Positions 22,036 through 24,995 of a stretch of DNA of 24,995 nucleotides are shown piece after piece (positions within the stretch are counted from its first letter, which is position 1; every line of letters begins with the position of its first letter). The notes under the pieces are model-generated. The model searched no databases. It had not been told where the DNA came from and worked only from the letters and a program-made list of their open reading frames with translations. The stretch lies in the IMG/VR virus record IMGVR_UViG_3300012920_000246, positions 1 through 24,995 of that record. The stretch is one strand, 5' to 3'. Origin of the DNA: a virus. Made by a program: the position numbers and the translations under genes.

Positions 22036-23955
22036 TTAAATCCAATCACTTACCATATCAAAAACAAATCTACCCCATGCCGCAGAGTTAGCGGCATCTT
22101 CTTTTGCATCTGCTGAATATTTGTCTGCATCCACATTAAGTTTTGCTATTGCCAATGCTGAATCTCTTTGTCTTTCATTTTCAGTTGAGGTCCATGCCCA
22201 TTCCATTGTGTCTCTGTACTCTTGCCACAAATTGGAATACGCGATGTTAGAGATATTTAAAATAGCTTGAGCATTTGCTTGGTTGGCGGCGTTTACTGCC
22301 GCAGTATCTGCTGTTGCAATTTGTCTGCGCCACTGAGCGTTAGCTTGTTCTATGACTAATTGATTCTCTGCGTTAAATTGTTCACGTTGACTTTTTAGCT
22401 CTGCATTAAATCTACCTACAACATTAGATTGCTCTGCGTTAAACTGATTTTGTGCGTTTGCCTGACCCGCGTTAAACTGAGATACTTGCGCAGAAAGATT
22501 TGCAAAAAATTGATCTGTTTGATTCTGGGAACTGGCGTTAAATTGCTTTGCCGCATTGTCCGCCGCCTGATCTGAAAACAACGCCTGTATTCTACTCTGC
22601 GCTTTAAACATTTCAGTTTGTTGCCGGTTATTTAAATTAGCCATATCCATCTGTAAAAACGCTTGTGCGTTCTGCACTGCCGCCTGTTGACGATTATTTA
22701 AATTAGTAACTTCTAGATTGGCTATCTGCGCGGCTTCCGCCATAACCATTGCTTGACTGTTGGATAGGTTTTGTAGATCTACCGTCTGAGCCATTCTTGC
22801 ATTTTCTAAAGCAATCGTTTGCTCGGCGTTAAAGTTCATGTTGGCAATTTCAGAGATCTTTGTTGCGTTCATTACGCGGGCTTGGAATTCTTGATCAAAC
22901 TCCCGACCTATAAAATTAGCTCTTTGCTCAGCCGCTAACATTGCACGTGCTTGGCGATTGTCAAGATTTCGCATCTCAAAATTAGAAGTTGTCTGAGCAT
23001 CGATTTGAGCAATGGGAAGAGCCGCTTCCATAGTTGCTTGCAAAATTGCTTGACCTGCCATTGATGAAGAAGACAATCCACGTGCCGCCATTGCGGCGTT
23101 GGCATTTCGGATAGCACCAGCCGCCCAAGAAGGTGTTTGCCCCCCAGCAAAATCATCCATTAGATTGTCTAGTTGTCCTTGAACTAGAGCGGCTGTCGAT
23201 GGATCAGCTTGCGCCGCTTGTATAGACTCAGCAAAATCTGCGGCTTTCTGTGCGTCAAAGGTTGACTGAACCATTTCGCCATCTTGCAGAGTGCGAGACG
23301 CTGGTGCCTTTACTTTAGTAGCCTCAGTTATTTGAGCCGCAGGAATTGTTCCTACCTCAGTTTCTGTAGCGTTAGCCTCCGCCGCTTCCATCGAAGTAGT
23401 TACAGATCCAGTTTGTGCCTGTGTATTTTTTAATTCTTCTTTAGCTTTTTCTGTAACTTTGTCTGCGTCAAATGTAGCGGCAGTTCCCGCTGTAATATCC
23501 TGTGCCTTTTCTGTATCTGCTTGTGTGGCTGTTACAGAAACATCGCCTTCTACTTTTGCGTCTTGCCCTGTTACAAATTGACCCGGTTCAACCGCTGTAG
23601 ATTGAGCTATTGTAGTTCCCCCAACGGGCAATCCCGGTGTGGACATTCTGGCGGCGGCAATTTCTGGCATTGTTGCATCGCCCGATGGCGTTGTTGTTTC
23701 ATCGTACTGATATGTAGGTGTCATCTGAGCGGGTATAGGCTGTGTCGCCTGAGTAACAGCCTGATTAGCAGGAGGAACTGTTCCCCCCTCTTGCATTTTT
23801 AATTTTACTTTTTCATTTAACCCAGCAAATTTATTCATTGCTCCTTGGTTACTTTGTAAGAACTCACTGAACTTGCTCATTGGTCCGGTGTAACCCAGCT
23901 TTTCCGCAATGCGTTTCATTTGTTGTTCTGTAAAGCCTTTAAATTGCTTACTCAT
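22036..23955 (-). CDS. repeat-rich virion protein (639 aa)
   Basis: This 639-residue protein starts at 23955, overlapping the lysozyme gene by 8 bases. The first 55 residues are basic and helical. Residues about 60-250 are low-complexity Thr/Ala/Gln/Pro-rich and look extended. From about 260 an Ala-rich helical region has the segment AAMAARGLSSSSMAGQA. Residues about 325-535 carry degenerate repeats built on NLxNRQ and QFNAxxxN, rich in Gln and Asn. A C-terminal domain of about 80 residues ends WGRFVFDMVSDWI. Proteins like this lie next to the core proteins of marine podoviruses and are likely internal virion or tail-hub components. The role is inferred from order and composition. Confidence 0.65.
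   Translation of the reverse strand: MSKQFKGFTEQQMKRIAEKLGYTGPMSKFSEFLQSNQGAMNKFAGLNEKVKLKMQEGGTVPPANQAVTQATQPIPAQMTPTYQYDETTTPSGDATMPEIAAARMSTPGLPVGGTTIAQSTAVEPGQFVTGQDAKVEGDVSVTATQADTEKAQDITAGTAATFDADKVTEKAKEELKNTQAQTGSVTTSMEAAEANATETEVGTIPAAQITEATKVKAPASRTLQDGEMVQSTFDAQKAADFAESIQAAQADPSTAALVQGQLDNLMDDFAGGQTPSWAAGAIRNANAAMAARGLSSSSMAGQAILQATMEAALPIAQIDAQTTSNFEMRNLDNRQARAMLAAEQRANFIGREFDQEFQARVMNATKISEIANMNFNAEQTIALENARMAQTVDLQNLSNSQAMVMAEAAQIANLEVTNLNNRQQAAVQNAQAFLQMDMANLNNRQQTEMFKAQSRIQALFSDQAADNAAKQFNASSQNQTDQFFANLSAQVSQFNAGQANAQNQFNAEQSNVVGRFNAELKSQREQFNAENQLVIEQANAQWRRQIATADTAAVNAANQANAQAILNISNIAYSNLWQEYRDTMEWAWTSTENERQRDSALAIAKLNVDADKYSADAKEDAANSAAWGRFVFDMVSDWI
22355..22985 (-). repeat. 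degenerate coding repeats (NLxNRQ and QFNA units)
   Basis: Within the 639-residue gene, four NLxNRQ-type units (near 22620, 22695, 22765 and 22955) and six FNA units (near 22373, 22412, 22440, 22475, 22530 and 22835) recur, mostly at intervals of roughly 10-30 residues. The DNA copies differ in wobble positions, so the repeats are old and kept at protein level. They predict a long glutamine/asparagine-rich helical rod. Confidence 0.65.
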
Positions 23956-24451
23956 TGTCGATTAACTCCATTGCCTTGGCACGTGTCTCATCGATTCTAC
24001 GTTCCCATCCCCTGCCAAATGTATCGTAGATAGATAAACCTCTAATAAATTGCTGACGAATACTAGTAACCTCATTCACTACGTATTCTTCACCTTCGTT
24101 TTTGACTGTAGTCCAGACTGCGGCAAGTGAGTGGGGGCCGATGATGCCGTCACCCTCCTTGATTCCACAGGCACGTTGTAATGCTTTGGACGCACGACTG
24201 ATGCCTGAGTTGACACCATAGTCCATGACAACACAAGCAACACCCCTAGGCAAATCCTCACCTTTAATTTTGGACCAATAGTCCTTAAAATATATTTCTC
24301 CTGCATCTTCTTCCGTTAAATTAGCTATATCAATTTCTGGATAGGCACGTTTACTTATGCCATACTTAGTTTCACCACCCGGATCATTCGGATGATTGAT
24401 ATAGCCACCTTCGTGGTGAAGGACCATCTCGATTACAGAAGAGAAACTCAT
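23948..24451 (-). CDS. endolysin, glycoside hydrolase family 108 (DUF847) muramidase
   Basis: This 167-residue protein has AAGGAAT before its ATG and a 4-base ATGA overlap with the holin. The N-terminal EGGYINHPNDPGGETKYGIS block is the GH108 signature, with catalytic Glu14; IYFKDYW and a Gly/Asn-rich VMDYGVNSG segment follow as in the family. The C-terminal part, about 95-167 (GDGIIGPHSLAAV), fits the peptidoglycan-binding portion of this family. It should cleave the glycan backbone of peptidoglycan at the end of infection. It has no signal peptide, so release depends on the holin next door. Confidence 0.92.
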   Translation of the reverse strand: MSFSSVIEMVLHHEGGYINHPNDPGGETKYGISKRAYPEIDIANLTEEDAGEIYFKDYWSKIKGEDLPRGVACVVMDYGVNSGISRASKALQRACGIKEGDGIIGPHSLAAVWTTVKNEGEEYVVNEVTSIRQQFIRGLSIYDTFGRGWERRIDETRAKAMELIDNE

Positions 24452-24825
24452 TTCTTATTCCTTAAATTCATAATTTTATCTGCTGACTTCAAGCCAAAAG
24501 AAGCAGAAACAGCAATAAACAAGAGATACTGATACCACTCCGGTAGTTGACTGAGTGCCGCAAAGCCCTCGTTAACTCTAGAGATAATTTGTGGATCATC
24601 GACGATAACACTATACGCTACACCTATTAGTGGCAAAGAAAGTAGTACAGAAAACCATTCATCTTTCCAGCTTTTTTCCGCACCTGATGCCATCTTTGCT
24701 TCCCAATCGGCATCGTTCTGAATTGTTGCAATCTTTCTTTCTTGGATTGCTTTCTTTTCGTCTGCTTTTCCCTTAATAAAATCTTTTGCAAGATCTATTG
24801 CAGGCCCGATAATTAAATTTAGCAT
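24448..24825 (-). CDS. holin of the three-helix GTA type
   Basis: This 125-residue protein resembles the 3-TM holin family found in gene transfer agents and marine phages (PF11351, from memory). It has a short N-terminal hydrophobic and amphipathic stretch (MLNLIIGPAIDLAKDFIKG), a charged linker with KSWKDEWFSV, then two strong membrane segments at about 57-78 (VLLSLPLIGVAYSVIV) and 97-115 (YQYLLFIAVSASFGL), ending in a basic tail. It should form pores that release the endolysin. The order holin then endolysin with a 4-base overlap supports the call. Confidence 0.8.
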   Translation of the reverse strand: MLNLIIGPAIDLAKDFIKGKADEKKAIQERKIATIQNDADWEAKMASGAEKSWKDEWFSVLLSLPLIGVAYSVIVDDPQIISRVNEGFAALSQLPEWYQYLLFIAVSASFGLKSADKIMNLRNKK

Positions 24826-24992
24826 TTACAGTTGCCTTTTTTCTTTGCTTGGTAGGCTGACGCGCCGAAGAAACTGGCGACTAAAGCAGACACTGAAATA
24901 AAGTAAGTGCCAGAAATATTACCTAAAATAGTAGCGGCATTAGTAAGGTTAAAAAGATCGCAAAGAAATATTCCAGACGGGTATAATAACAT
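24819..24992 (-). CDS. small membrane protein in the lysis block, start uncertain
   Basis: A 57-residue reading frame starts at ATG 24992, four bases from the window edge, and stops at TAA inside the holin start (7-base overlap). It may begin further upstream. Residues about 27-47 form one hydrophobic segment (GTYFISVSALVASFFGASAYQ), and the tail is basic with two cysteines (AKKKGNCKC). The position before holin and endolysin suggests a lysis accessory protein, such as an antiholin or spanin-like component, but no lipobox or other motif confirms that. Confidence 0.6.
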   Translation of the reverse strand: MLLYPSGIFLCDLFNLTNAATILGNISGTYFISVSALVASFFGASAYQAKKKGNCKC

Positions 24993-24995
24993 CCC

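Noticed and set aside
1-24995. CRISPR array, insertion sequence or rRNA.
   Set aside because: No regularly spaced direct repeats, no transposase motifs with terminal inverted repeats, and no rRNA-like sequence seen on reading.

Overview
The window looks like part of a double-stranded DNA tailed phage, most likely a marine podovirus of the group typified by the SAR116 phage HMO-2011. Genes are packed tightly, with ATGA and TAATG overlaps and Shine-Dalgarno sites. The host is not identifiable from sequence, but three sigma70-type promoters suggest use of the host RNA polymerase. The strongest lineage marker is a family A DNA polymerase carrying a DnaJ-like pair of CxxCxGxG zinc motifs inserted between its exonuclease and polymerase parts. 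From memory, this is the trait reported for HMO-2011. The group assignment is inference; the domains are visible.

Layout. Positions 1-1444: the end of an unknown gene, a small coiled-coil protein, then a DUF932 gene with its own near-perfect promoter and terminator, followed directly by a tRNA-Cys(GCA). Positions 1462-3429: a run of small genes (membrane, zinc-ribbon and helix-turn-helix proteins) ending in a tyrosine integrase. Positions 3450-11543: replication and recombination, with a zinc/TOPRIM primase, several small accessory genes, a DnaB-type helicase, a PD-(D/E)XK nuclease, DNA polymerase A, a likely ssDNA-binding protein, an Fe-S RecB/Cas4-like exonuclease and a T7-type endonuclease I. 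Positions 11549-15286: nucleotide metabolism, with a DUF3310 (T7 gp1.7-like) protein and class I ribonucleotide reductase NrdA and NrdB, separated by a zinc-finger gene, a promoter and a terminator.

At 15287-15422 the plus-strand genes meet a convergent minus-strand block. The gap holds a promoter and a terminator about 100 bases apart with no ORF between them, which suggests a free-standing small RNA. The minus strand, read from 24992 down to 15423, holds a small membrane protein, a three-helix holin, a GH108 endolysin, a 639-residue repeat-rich protein, three smaller virion-type proteins and a 1543-residue protein resembling podovirus internal (ejection) proteins.

The plus-strand block makes nucleotides and copies, recombines and possibly integrates the DNA. 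The minus-strand block builds the ejection apparatus and lyses the cell. The most interesting feature is the C-terminal part of the 1543-residue protein, which resembles a polymorphic toxin: a pre-toxin-like hydrophobic module followed by an ADP-ribosyltransferase-like motif set (FHG, STS, ExE). This hints at an effector injected with the genome. No capsid, portal, terminase or RNA polymerase gene is in the window.
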